Origin: PALSA-505 sp035308365
Lineage (GTDB): Bacteria; Actinomycetota; Actinomycetes; Streptosporangiales; Streptosporangiaceae
Direction of reading: 5' to 3'
DNA length: 64,000 nucleotides
Assembly (NCBI GenBank): GCA_035308365.1
Contig: DATGGU010000101.1
Location: 4,360-68,359, forward strand
How positions within the stretch are numbered: position 1 is the stretch's first letter; the number at the start of each line of letters is the position of its first letter. The translations under genes were made by a program, and so were the position numbers. The notes beneath the pieces were generated by a model. That model ran no database searches, was not told the origin of the DNA, and saw only the letters and a program-made list of their open reading frames with translations. Shown one piece after another: positions 41,660 to 48,995 of the stretch.

Positions 41660-42697
41660 GTGGTTACGCGGCCATCTACGAGACCTTTCCTGAGGCGCCG
41701 CAGCACCGCCGTCGTCGTGGCAGTGGCCCTGGCCGGCGGGCTGGTCAGCTACGCGGAAGGCGTGAGCGCCTCGCCCCAGCCGACGATCACCCAGGTGACG
41801 GCGCAGGTCCGGAGCCTGACAACGGCAGAGAACAAGGCCATCCAGCAGTACGACCTGGTGAACCAGCAGCTTTCCTCGGCCACCGCGAGCCTCAACCAGA
41901 TCGAGTCCGAGCGGGCCAAGGACCAGGCCCAGTTCAACACCGCGCGCATGAACATCGCCCAGGTCGCCGCCGCAGCCTACGAAGACGGCAACATGACCTC
42001 GATGGTGACCCTGCTGACCGCGGCCGACCCACAGACCGTGCTCAGCAAGGCCTCGATGCTGGTCCAGCTATCCTCGGCCAGGTACACCGAGATGCGCGCG
42101 TTCATCGCGGCCGCCAGGCAGCTCAGCAGTGCCGAGGAACAGGCGAAGCAGGCCGAGTCGGCGATCGCTGCGCTGCGCAACAAGCGCAAGGCGCAGGCCG
42201 CCGCCATCGGCAGGACGCTGCATCAGAAGAAGGCCATCCTGGCCACGCTCACCGCCCAGCAACAGGCAACGGTCAACGCCCAGGCGTCCGTCGGCTCGGG
42301 CGGCACGACCACGGCTCACGACCCCATCCCGGTCAGCGGCGCGGCGGGCAAGGCGGTCCAGTTCGCATACGCGCAGCTCGGCTGCCCCTATGTCTACGGC
42401 GGTACGGGGCCGTGCAACCTCGGCTTCGACTGCTCCGGGCTTGCCCAGGCCGCCTGGGCCTATGCCGGGGTCGCCATCCCGCGTGACACCTACGAGCAGT
42501 GGGCCGCGCTGCCGCACATCCCGCTGTCCGACCTCGAGCCCGGCGACCTGATCTACTTCAACGGCGAGAGCCACGTCGGTATCTACGTGGGCGGTGGTTA
42601 CATGATCGACGCCCCGCAACCCGGTATGACCGTGGAGAAGGTCAGCCTGTCCGAAGCCTGGTACCAGCAAACCGAGGACGGCGCCGCCCGCCCGTAG
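41660..42697 (+). CDS. NlpC/P60 peptidoglycan hydrolase with coiled coil
   Basis: A 345-residue secreted cell-wall hydrolase. The basic N-terminus and hydrophobic VVVAVALAGGLVSYAEGVSA form a signal peptide. Residues about 40-200 are coiled coil. The C-terminal NlpC/P60 domain has catalytic Cys in LGFDCSGLAQAAW and His in ESHVGIYVGGGYMIDAP. It likely cleaves D-Glu-mDAP links in stem peptides, like RipA. The start GTG (41660) follows AAGGAG at a long spacing. A strong terminator follows its stop. Confidence 0.92.
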   Translation: MVTRPSTRPFLRRRSTAVVVAVALAGGLVSYAEGVSASPQPTITQVTAQVRSLTTAENKAIQQYDLVNQQLSSATASLNQIESERAKDQAQFNTARMNIAQVAAAAYEDGNMTSMVTLLTAADPQTVLSKASMLVQLSSARYTEMRAFIAAARQLSSAEEQAKQAESAIAALRNKRKAQAAAIGRTLHQKKAILATLTAQQQATVNAQASVGSGGTTTAHDPIPVSGAAGKAVQFAYAQLGCPYVYGGTGPCNLGFDCSGLAQAAWAYAGVAIPRDTYEQWAALPHIPLSDLEPGDLIYFNGESHVGIYVGGGYMIDAPQPGMTVEKVSLSEAWYQQTEDGAARP

Positions 42698-42710
42698 CTG
42701 TCATTCGCCG

Positions 42711-42740
42711 AACGTGCCCGGTCTGATGACCGGGCACGTT
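42711..42740 (+). terminator. Hairpin terminator after the NlpC/P60 gene
   Basis: AACGTGCCCGGT and ACCGGGCACGTT form a perfect 12-bp stem with a CTGATG loop, 14 bp after the stop. GCGTTTGGG follows; the U-tract is weak. It lies between convergent genes and could work for both. Confidence 0.8.
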
Positions 42741-42764
42741 GCGTTTGGGCGTCCCCGGGGCGGC

Positions 42765-43331
42765 TCAGGGGTGACGGCCTTCGAAGGCGGCCAGCCGGTC
42801 AGCCGCAGGGGCCGAGTCGGCTACCTCCACGATCGGGCCGAAGGCGGCTTCACCATCAGGCCCGCGCATGGCATCGGGCAGAAGCGACTGCAGCCGGGCG
42901 AGCAGCTGCCCGGCGAGGCCGGGATCCAGATCGGTAGACTGCCCGAGCGCCTTGGCCAGATCCCAGCCGTGGGTGAAAATGTCAGCGGCCGCGATCCAGA
43001 CGCATATCGCGCCCGGCACCTCGCCGAACGGCAGCTGCATCCCCTTGCTCATGGCGTCCGGCGCGCTGAAGGCGGCAACCACCCGCTGGGCCTGCCGCCT
43101 GAAGGCCGCGCTGAAGTCGCCCGCCGTGCAGTCGTGTTCGGTGTCGCCGGCCGGATAGGAGCCGGTTTCCGCGATCCGCGCGAACGTGGCCGCGCTGCCG
43201 ATAACGTGATTGATCACGTCCCTGACATTCCAGGACAGGCACGGCGTCGGCTGGTCCAGATCGGCGCCGCGGGCCAGATCAAGCACGGCAGCGGTCGAAT
43301 TGCAGGCTCGCTCGAGAATGTCGGCACTCAC
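42765..43331 (-). CDS. TIGR03086-family (DinB-like) protein
   Basis: A 188-residue protein of the TIGR03086 / mycothiol maleylpyruvate isomerase-like superfamily. The pattern PTPCLSWNVRDVINHVIGSA holds a metal-binding His of the four-helix bundle. IAAADIFTHGWDLAKALGQ holds the second His block. These proteins are thought to be metal-dependent thiol transferases using mycothiol, but no substrate is known. Length fits. It ends 24 bp from the NlpC terminator. Confidence 0.88.
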   Translation of the reverse strand: MSADILERACNSTAAVLDLARGADLDQPTPCLSWNVRDVINHVIGSAATFARIAETGSYPAGDTEHDCTAGDFSAAFRRQAQRVVAAFSAPDAMSKGMQLPFGEVPGAICVWIAAADIFTHGWDLAKALGQSTDLDPGLAGQLLARLQSLLPDAMRGPDGEAAFGPIVEVADSAPAADRLAAFEGRHP

Positions 43332-43405
43332 GGCTCATCCACTCCGGGTAGGTCGGTGCACGGCAGTCACGGACGGCTGGACAATGTCAAGATTCGCCCG
43401 GCGTG

Positions 43406-43937
43406 TCAAGGTGGACCGTGGCCTGCCATCACGGTGAGCCGGGCTGTGCGCTCGGGTGGCAGTCCCCACTTGGGCGGGAACCGGTAGCCGATGGCGGCAG
43501 GGGTCTGCCTGTACTCCTGCTTGATCCTGGTGCGGCCGGATACTCCCTGGACGTGAGGGTGCGTTGCGCGGGTGTACTTGGATACCTCGCAGAAGACGTT
43601 CTGCCAGTCGATGAGAGTTGGCCAGCGACCCCATGGGTCCTTGAATTGGGTCTTGAGACCCGGTGTAGATCACGTCGCTGATGAGATATTGCGAAACCCG
43701 GTCGGCCGCACGGTAGACGTTGGTGAACTTGTGCCGAGTCAGTACCGGATCATTCGTCCACGGCGGTGGTTCTCCTGCGGCTCGCCCGTGAAAGATGCGC
43801 TGCCGTTCGGCGGCGAACCGCCAGTAGACGTCGAAACATTCGCTTGCCCGCAGCGTGCGGCTGCCTGCCCGGAACTGTGCTGGGCGTGACGCTTGAACCG
43901 ATCCTGGCTGGAAGTCCCAAGCGAGCTGTTCCGGCAT
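43406..43937 (-). pseudogene. Broken gene resembling thymine-hypermodification (aGPT-Pplase) family
   Basis: The frame from 43937 begins MPEQLAWDFQPGSVQ and has FDVYWRFAAERQRIFHGRAA, EPPPWTNDPVLTRHKFTNVY and RAADRVSQYLISDVIYTG. This resembles the N-terminus of proteins annotated as nucleotide kinase or alpha-glutamyl/putrescinyl thymine pyrophosphorylase. After about residue 95 it turns into low-quality sequence. In the +1 frame a coherent stretch (FKDPWGRWPTLIDWQNVFC, KQEYRQTPAAIGYRFPPKWG) runs to a stop at 43406. The original gene therefore seems interrupted by a deletion or frameshift, or two fragments abut. The second fragment is unidentified. Confidence 0.5.
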
Positions 43938-44003
43938 GGCGATGACCTTACCGGCCGCGATCGCCGGGGCGCCCACCGTCACCAGCGGGACGGCGCGGCC
44001 GGA

Positions 44004-44357
44004 TCACCCGGTCGTTGCCCGTAGCAGGACGTCGGCCTCGTGGAGCAGGCGCTGGGCCCGGTCGGTGTGGCCGGCCTGTTCGTACTGGGCGGCGGCGGCT
44101 TTGCGGTCGGCGACCTCGGCCTGGACGATGCCGGCCACCTCGGCTTCGCTGAGGGTGCGGCGCTCGGCTTCGGTGGCGCCGAGGCCGGCGACGCTGCCGG
44201 CGATGTGCTGGTGACCACCGGGCGGTGGCGTGACGGCGGTGGGGACCGCTTCGGCGTTGGCGATCGCGGCCAGGGCCGAGCGCAACGCCGACGCGGCAGC
44301 CGTGTCCCGGGCTTTCATGGCGGCGCGCAGTGCTTGCCGCAGCCGGTCCTGGATCAT
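44004..44357 (-). CDS. GatB/YqeY domain-containing protein
   Basis: A 117-residue YqeY-like protein, almost all helical. It begins MIQDRLRQALRAAMKARDTA with the family pattern ALRSALAAIANAEAV, then LSEAEVAGIVQAEVADRKAA. The shared domain with GatB helps tRNA-dependent amidation, but stand-alone members are not characterised. At 117 residues it is somewhat shorter than the typical 150. It overlaps the upstream RidA gene by 4 bp, so they are coupled. Confidence 0.82.
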   Translation of the reverse strand: MIQDRLRQALRAAMKARDTAAASALRSALAAIANAEAVPTAVTPPPGGHQHIAGSVAGLGATEAERRTLSEAEVAGIVQAEVADRKAAAAQYEQAGHTDRAQRLLHEADVLLRATTG

Positions 44358-44758
44358 GGCTGGCCGGCCGCCACGGCCACGGCTTCGATCTCGACGAGCT
44401 GGTCCGGGTAGCCAAGCACGGCAACCCCGAGCAGCGTGCTTGGTGGGTCATGATCGCCGAAGGCCCCGGCCACCTCGTCCCAGGCTTTGACCAGGTCATC
44501 GCGGCGGGTGCTGGCGACGAACACGGTCGTCTTGATCACGTCGCGGACGGTGGCGCCGCATTCTGCCAGGGCGATCCGCAGGTTGCCCAGAGCGTGCCGC
44601 ATCTGGGCGGCTACGTCGCCCGGCGCGACGACCAAACCCTGCTCGTCGAGCGGGCAGGCCCCGGCGGTGAAGATCAAGGCCGTCCCAGGAGCGGTGGCGG
44701 CGTATGCATAGGGCGCGGCCCGGTACAGCCGGGAACTGCGGACGAGATTCACGGTCAT
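44354..44758 (-). CDS. RidA family protein
   Basis: A 134-residue YjgF/YER057c/UK114 (RidA) protein, a trimeric imine/enamine deaminase family. Typical blocks are APYAYAATAPGTALIFTAGA, GDVAAQMRHALGNLRIAL and GVAVLGYPDQLVEIEAVAVA. The catalytic Arg of true RidA is not evident near the C-terminus, so it may belong to another Rid subgroup. The start at 44758 fits the family; an ATG 18 codons upstream is less likely. About 240 bp of non-coding sequence separates it from divergent pimB'. Confidence 0.85.
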   Translation of the reverse strand: MTVNLVRSSRLYRAAPYAYAATAPGTALIFTAGACPLDEQGLVVAPGDVAAQMRHALGNLRIALAECGATVRDVIKTTVFVASTRRDDLVKAWDEVAGAFGDHDPPSTLLGVAVLGYPDQLVEIEAVAVAAGQP

Positions 44759-44997
44759 GTCCGCCGAGTCTTTCACCACCGTGGCACCGCTTGCTGGGAA
44801 TATACGGAGCACCCAGCGTAGCGGCCTGATGATCCTGGCAGTGGCCGGGCTGCTCGTCTGTTGATCAGCGTGCCGATCGCCCAGGGGGATGTAAGCGCAG
44901 ACACGGACGACGGCGCCGAAAGTGTTTCGGACGGTGACCCGGAATCAGCGTGACCGGGCAGGATACGCCGCCGCAGCCCGCTAGGATCGGGCGGCAA

Positions 44998-46125
44998 ATG
45001 GGCAACACACTCGTGGTGACCAACGACTTTCCCCCTCGATCAGGCGGGATCCAGTCGTTTGTGTATGCGCTCGCTTCCCGGCTGCCACCCGGGACCGTGA
45101 CTGTTTACGCACCGTCCTGGGACGGTGCCGCCGAGTTCGATGCCCGGCAGCAGATGCGGGTGATCCGCCATCCCACATCGCTCATGCTGCCGGTCCCGTC
45201 GGTGGCCAGGCGCGCCGTGGCCGCGGTCAAAGAGTACGGCTGCGACAGCGTGCTGTTCGGCGCGGCCGCGCCGCTCGGCCTGCTCGCCCCGGCGCTGCGC
45301 CAGGCCGGGGCGAAGCGGCTCGTCGGGATCACCCACGGGCATGAGGCCGGCTGGGCCGCCCTGCCGGGCGCGCGTAACCTGCTGCGCCGGATCGGCGACA
45401 GCGTCGACGTGCTGACCTACCTGGGCGAGTACTTCCGGGTCCGGCTGGCGCGCGTCCTGTCCGCGGACGCGGCGGCGCGCATGGTCCGGCTGACACCCGG
45501 CGTCGACACCTGGGAGTTCCACCCCGGTGCGGGTGGCGGGGTGGTCAGGGAGAAGCTCGGCCTGCAAGACCGTCCCGTGGTCGTCTGCGTGTCCAGGCTG
45601 GTGCCCCGCAAGGGCCAGGACACGCTCATCCATGCCTGGCCCATGGTCCTCGGCGCGGTTCCCGGCGCGGTGCTGCTGCTGGTCGGTGACGGCCCCTATG
45701 GGAAGTCGCTGAAGAACCTCGCCGAACGGCTCAAGGTGGCGGGCTCGGTCCGGTTCGCCGGAGCCGTGCCCGGCAAGGACCTGCCCACCTACTACGCGGC
45801 CGGTGACGTCTTCGCCATGCCCTGCCGGACCCGCAGGCGGGGCCTGGACGTCGAGGGCCTGGGCATCGTCTACCTGGAGGCGTCGGCGACCGGGCTGCCG
45901 GTCATCGGCGGCGACTCCGGCGGCGCGCCCGACGCCATCCGCGACGGCGAGTCGGGATACGTCGTGCCCGGGCACAGCGTCACCGACGTGGCCGTCCGGA
46001 TCATCGACCTGCTCATGGAACCGGCCAAGGCCAAGGCCATGGGGGAGAAGGGGCAGGCCTGGGTTGAGCGGGAGTGGCGCTGGGACCAGGTAACCGGCCG
46101 CCTGTCCCAGCTCCTGCAGATCTGA
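44998..46125 (+). CDS. pimB: Phosphatidylinositol-mannoside alpha-mannosyltransferase PimB'
   Basis: A 375-residue GT4-family (GT-B fold) glycosyltransferase. The N-terminus NTLVVTNDFPPRSGGIQSFV carries the acceptor-side Gly-rich loop. THGHEAGWAALPG and SRLVPRKGQDTLIHAW are family blocks, and the nucleotide-sugar site is EGLGIVYLEASATGLPVIGG. It should add the second mannose to Ac-PIM1 from GDP-mannose at the membrane, an early step of PIM/lipoglycan synthesis. The ATG at 44998 is chosen; a GTG 16 codons upstream is possible. Its last 15 codons and stop are duplicated downstream. Confidence 0.9.
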   Translation: MGNTLVVTNDFPPRSGGIQSFVYALASRLPPGTVTVYAPSWDGAAEFDARQQMRVIRHPTSLMLPVPSVARRAVAAVKEYGCDSVLFGAAAPLGLLAPALRQAGAKRLVGITHGHEAGWAALPGARNLLRRIGDSVDVLTYLGEYFRVRLARVLSADAAARMVRLTPGVDTWEFHPGAGGGVVREKLGLQDRPVVVCVSRLVPRKGQDTLIHAWPMVLGAVPGAVLLLVGDGPYGKSLKNLAERLKVAGSVRFAGAVPGKDLPTYYAAGDVFAMPCRTRRRGLDVEGLGIVYLEASATGLPVIGGDSGGAPDAIRDGESGYVVPGHSVTDVAVRIIDLLMEPAKAKAMGEKGQAWVEREWRWDQVTGRLSQLLQI

Positions 46126-46283
46126 CGTCAGTTCCCGGTGACGTTTGGCTGGCGCCGCTTTCGGCCTCGCTCGGAGTACCGCTGGGACCAGGTAACCGGC
46201 CGCCTGTCCCAGCTCCTGCAGATCTGACGTCAGTTCCCGATGACGTTTGGCTGGCGCCGCTTTCGGCCTCGCTCGGGAGTACC
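46079..46283 (+). repeat. 102-bp tandem duplication at the pimB' stop
   Basis: Copy 1 is 46079-46180 and copy 2 is 46181-46283, with one inserted G and one substitution. Each contains the last 15 codons of pimB' (starting at TGGGACCAGGTAACCGG), the TGA, and about 55 bp of 3' flank. Copy 2 runs to within 3 bp of the convergent fadD stop. The near identity indicates a recent event. Copy 1 keeps the reading frame, so the gene product is unaffected. Confidence 0.95.
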
Positions 46284-46285
46284 GC

Positions 46286-48091
46286 TCAGGCGTACAAGGT
46301 CTCGATGTCGGCCGCGCACTCCTTGGCGACCACACTCCTGCGCAGCTTCAGCGACGGCGTCAGCTGCCCGCCGGCCTCGGTGAAGTCGATGGCCAGGACC
46401 CGGAACCGCCGGATCGCCTCCGCCCGGGAGACCGCCTTGTTGGCATCGTCCACCGCCTGCTGGATCTCGGCGAGCAGGTCCGGGTCGTCCCGCAGCGAGG
46501 CGATCGTCGCGTCGCCGGCCTTGCCGTGCTGCTGCTTCCAGTGCGGCAGCATCTCCTCGTCGATGGTGACCAGCGCGGCCACGTAGGGCCGGTTGTCGCC
46601 GACGACCATGCACTGGCTGACCAGCGGGTGGGCGCGCAGTCTGTCCTCCAGCACGGCGGGTGAGACGTTCTTCCCGCCGGCGGTCACGATCAGCTCCTTC
46701 TTCCGGCCGGTGATCCGCAGGAAGCCCTCGTCGTCGAGCGAGCCGATGTCCCCGGTGTGGAGCCAGCCGTCGCCGTCCAGGATCTCCGCCGTCGCCGCGT
46801 CGTTCAGCCAGTAGCCCGGGAAGACCATCGGCCCCCGGGCCAGCACCTCGCCGTCGCCGGCGATCCGGACACTGGCGCTGGGGATCGGCAGCCCCACCGT
46901 CCCGATCTTGTTCCGGCTCGGCCGGTTGACCGTCAGGGCCGCGGCCAGTTCGGTCATCCCGTAACCCTCGAGAACCGTGATGCCCACGCCGCGGAAGAAG
47001 TGGCCGAGCCGCTCGCCGAGCGCCGCGCCACCGGACACCGCGAACTTCACCTGGCCACCGACGGCGGCGCGCAACTTGCCGTACACCAGCCGGTCGAACA
47101 GGCCGTGCCGGAGCCCGAGCGCCAGGCCGGGCCCGCCCTCGCCGCGGGCGGCGGCGTCGAGCGCCTGGCTGTACTGGACGGCCGTCTCGGTCGCGGCCCT
47201 GAAGATCCGGCTCTTGACCGGGCTTTCCGAGGCCTGCTGCACCGCGGTGTTGTAGACCTTCTCGAACACCCTGGGCACCGCGAGCAGGAACGTCGGCTGG
47301 AACGAGGCCAGGTCAGGCACCAGATCCGCGATCGAGGTGTGCCCGAGCACGACGCCCGAGCCGAGGCAGCCCACCTGGATGACCCGGGCGAAACTGTGCG
47401 CCAGCGGCAGGAACAGCAGGGTCGAACCGGCGCCCATGTCGAAGATCTCGGTCAGCGCCCCTTCGGTGGCGTTGCGGGTGTCGGCGAGCAGATTCGCGTG
47501 GGTGAGCCGGCAGCCCTTCGGGCGGCCGGTGGTTCCGGAGGTGTAGATGATCGTCGCCAGGTCGCCGGAGGAGACGCTGGCGCGCCGCTGGCCGGCCTCG
47601 TCATCACCGATGGCTTCGCCCCCCTCCGTAAGAGGGCGCAGAGCATCGATGCGCCACACCGTTTCCAGGTCAGGCAACTGGGCGCGGACCGAGCCGATGG
47701 TCGCCTCGTGACCGGCGGTCTCCGCGAAGACGGCGCGGGCGCCCGAATTGCCGATGATCCACTCGACCTGCTCGGCCGACGAGGTCTCGTAGATCGGCAC
47801 GGTGACGGCGCCGGCCGACCAGATCGCGTAGTCGATCAGCGTCCACTCATACCGGGTCCTGGACATGAGGGCGACCCGGTCGCCGGGCGCGATGCCCGCC
47901 GCGATCAGCCCCTTGGCGAGCGGGACCACCTCGTCGCGGAAACCACGGCAGGTGACATCCACCCAGTCGCCGGCCACCTTGCGCCGCATCATGACGGCCT
48001 CGGGTTCTTCCTCCGCGCGGCGGAACACCACGTCGGCCAGGCTGGCCTTCGCGGGGATGTCTGCCAGGGCCGGCGTGCTGTACTCGCGCAC
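46286..48091 (-). CDS. fadD: Long-chain fatty-acid-CoA ligase (AMP-forming)
   Basis: A 601-residue ANL-family acyl-CoA synthetase. The P-loop motif is IIYTSGTTGRPKGC. LEGYGMTELAAALTV is the A5 motif, DGWLHTGDIGSLDDEGFL the A7 motif, and RITGRKKELIVTAGGKNVSP A8. The catalytic Lys is in LTPSLKLRRS. It should activate long-chain fatty acids for phospholipid synthesis or beta-oxidation, resembling FadD15-type ligases. The GTG start follows GAGGAGG. Confidence 0.93.
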   Translation of the reverse strand: MREYSTPALADIPAKASLADVVFRRAEEEPEAVMMRRKVAGDWVDVTCRGFRDEVVPLAKGLIAAGIAPGDRVALMSRTRYEWTLIDYAIWSAGAVTVPIYETSSAEQVEWIIGNSGARAVFAETAGHEATIGSVRAQLPDLETVWRIDALRPLTEGGEAIGDDEAGQRRASVSSGDLATIIYTSGTTGRPKGCRLTHANLLADTRNATEGALTEIFDMGAGSTLLFLPLAHSFARVIQVGCLGSGVVLGHTSIADLVPDLASFQPTFLLAVPRVFEKVYNTAVQQASESPVKSRIFRAATETAVQYSQALDAAARGEGGPGLALGLRHGLFDRLVYGKLRAAVGGQVKFAVSGGAALGERLGHFFRGVGITVLEGYGMTELAAALTVNRPSRNKIGTVGLPIPSASVRIAGDGEVLARGPMVFPGYWLNDAATAEILDGDGWLHTGDIGSLDDEGFLRITGRKKELIVTAGGKNVSPAVLEDRLRAHPLVSQCMVVGDNRPYVAALVTIDEEMLPHWKQQHGKAGDATIASLRDDPDLLAEIQQAVDDANKAVSRAEAIRRFRVLAIDFTEAGGQLTPSLKLRRSVVAKECAADIETLYA

Positions 48092-48227
48092 GGGCGCCTC
48101 CTCGCCGGTACAGGCCGGTTCCAGGACACCCGAAACCAGCTAGGACGTAGTCACGATCTCAGTTGGACGTTACCGCCGATTTGCTACCGATGGGTAGCCG
48201 CTGCCCCGGGCTCTTACCCTGGATGGA

Positions 48228-48995
48228 ATGCGGGTCCATGTGGTCAGCGATGTGCACGGAAGGGCGGACGCCCTCGCCCGGTGCGGGGACGGCGCGGACG
48301 CGGTCATCTGCCTCGGCGACCTGCTGCAGTTCCTGGACTACTCCGGCGGCGGTGGCGGCATCTTCGCCGAGCTGTTCGGGCCGGGCCGGGAGAGTGAGCT
48401 GATCGCGCTGCGCAAGGCGCAGCGGTTCGACGAGGCGCGGGCATTCTCCAGGAAGCTGCTGGCCGGCCTGGACGGCGACCCCGCAAAGCACTTCCAGGCC
48501 GCCGCGGCCCGCCAGTACGCCAGGCTGTTCGCCGCCCTGCCCGAGCCTGCCTACCTGACCTACGGCAACGTGGACCTGCCGCGGATGTGGGCGGCCAACC
48601 TGAAGCCCGGTCACCGGGTGCTCGACGGCGAGCGCGCCGAACTCGGCGGGCGGACGTTCGGGTTCGCCGGCGGCGGGCTGATCTCCCGGTACCGGACCCC
48701 GCACGAGCTCGATGACGACGCCTACGCCGCCAAGCTCGACGCGGTGGGCGAGGTTGACGTGCTCTGCACGCACATCCCGCCGGCCGTTCCCGAGCTGCTC
48801 TACGACACGGTGGCCCGCAGGCTGGAGCGCGGCGGCGAGGTGCTGCTTGAGATGATCAAGAAGACCCAGCCCAGGCTGGCGCTGTTCGGTCACGTCCATC
48901 AGCCGCTGGCCCGGCGGGTGCGGGTCGGCCGGACCGAGTGCGTCAACGTCGGGCACTTCGCGGCGACCGGGACGCCTTATGTCCTCGAGTGGTAG
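48228..48995 (+). CDS. Metallophosphoesterase
   Basis: A 255-residue calcineurin-like phosphoesterase. Metal ligands are visible: Asp and His in VVSDVHGRADAL, Asp in VICLGDLLQ, Asn in YLTYGNVDLPR, His in VLCTHIPPAVPE and the GHVHQP pair. The substrate is unknown. It sits between fadD (divergent) and the GH92 gene (convergent). Its last 53 bp are overlapped by the 3' end of the GH92 gene on the other strand, which is unusual and suggests the GH92 frame has run past its original stop. Confidence 0.9.
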   Translation: MRVHVVSDVHGRADALARCGDGADAVICLGDLLQFLDYSGGGGGIFAELFGPGRESELIALRKAQRFDEARAFSRKLLAGLDGDPAKHFQAAAARQYARLFAALPEPAYLTYGNVDLPRMWAANLKPGHRVLDGERAELGGRTFGFAGGGLISRYRTPHELDDDAYAAKLDAVGEVDVLCTHIPPAVPELLYDTVARRLERGGEVLLEMIKKTQPRLALFGHVHQPLARRVRVGRTECVNVGHFAATGTPYVLEW

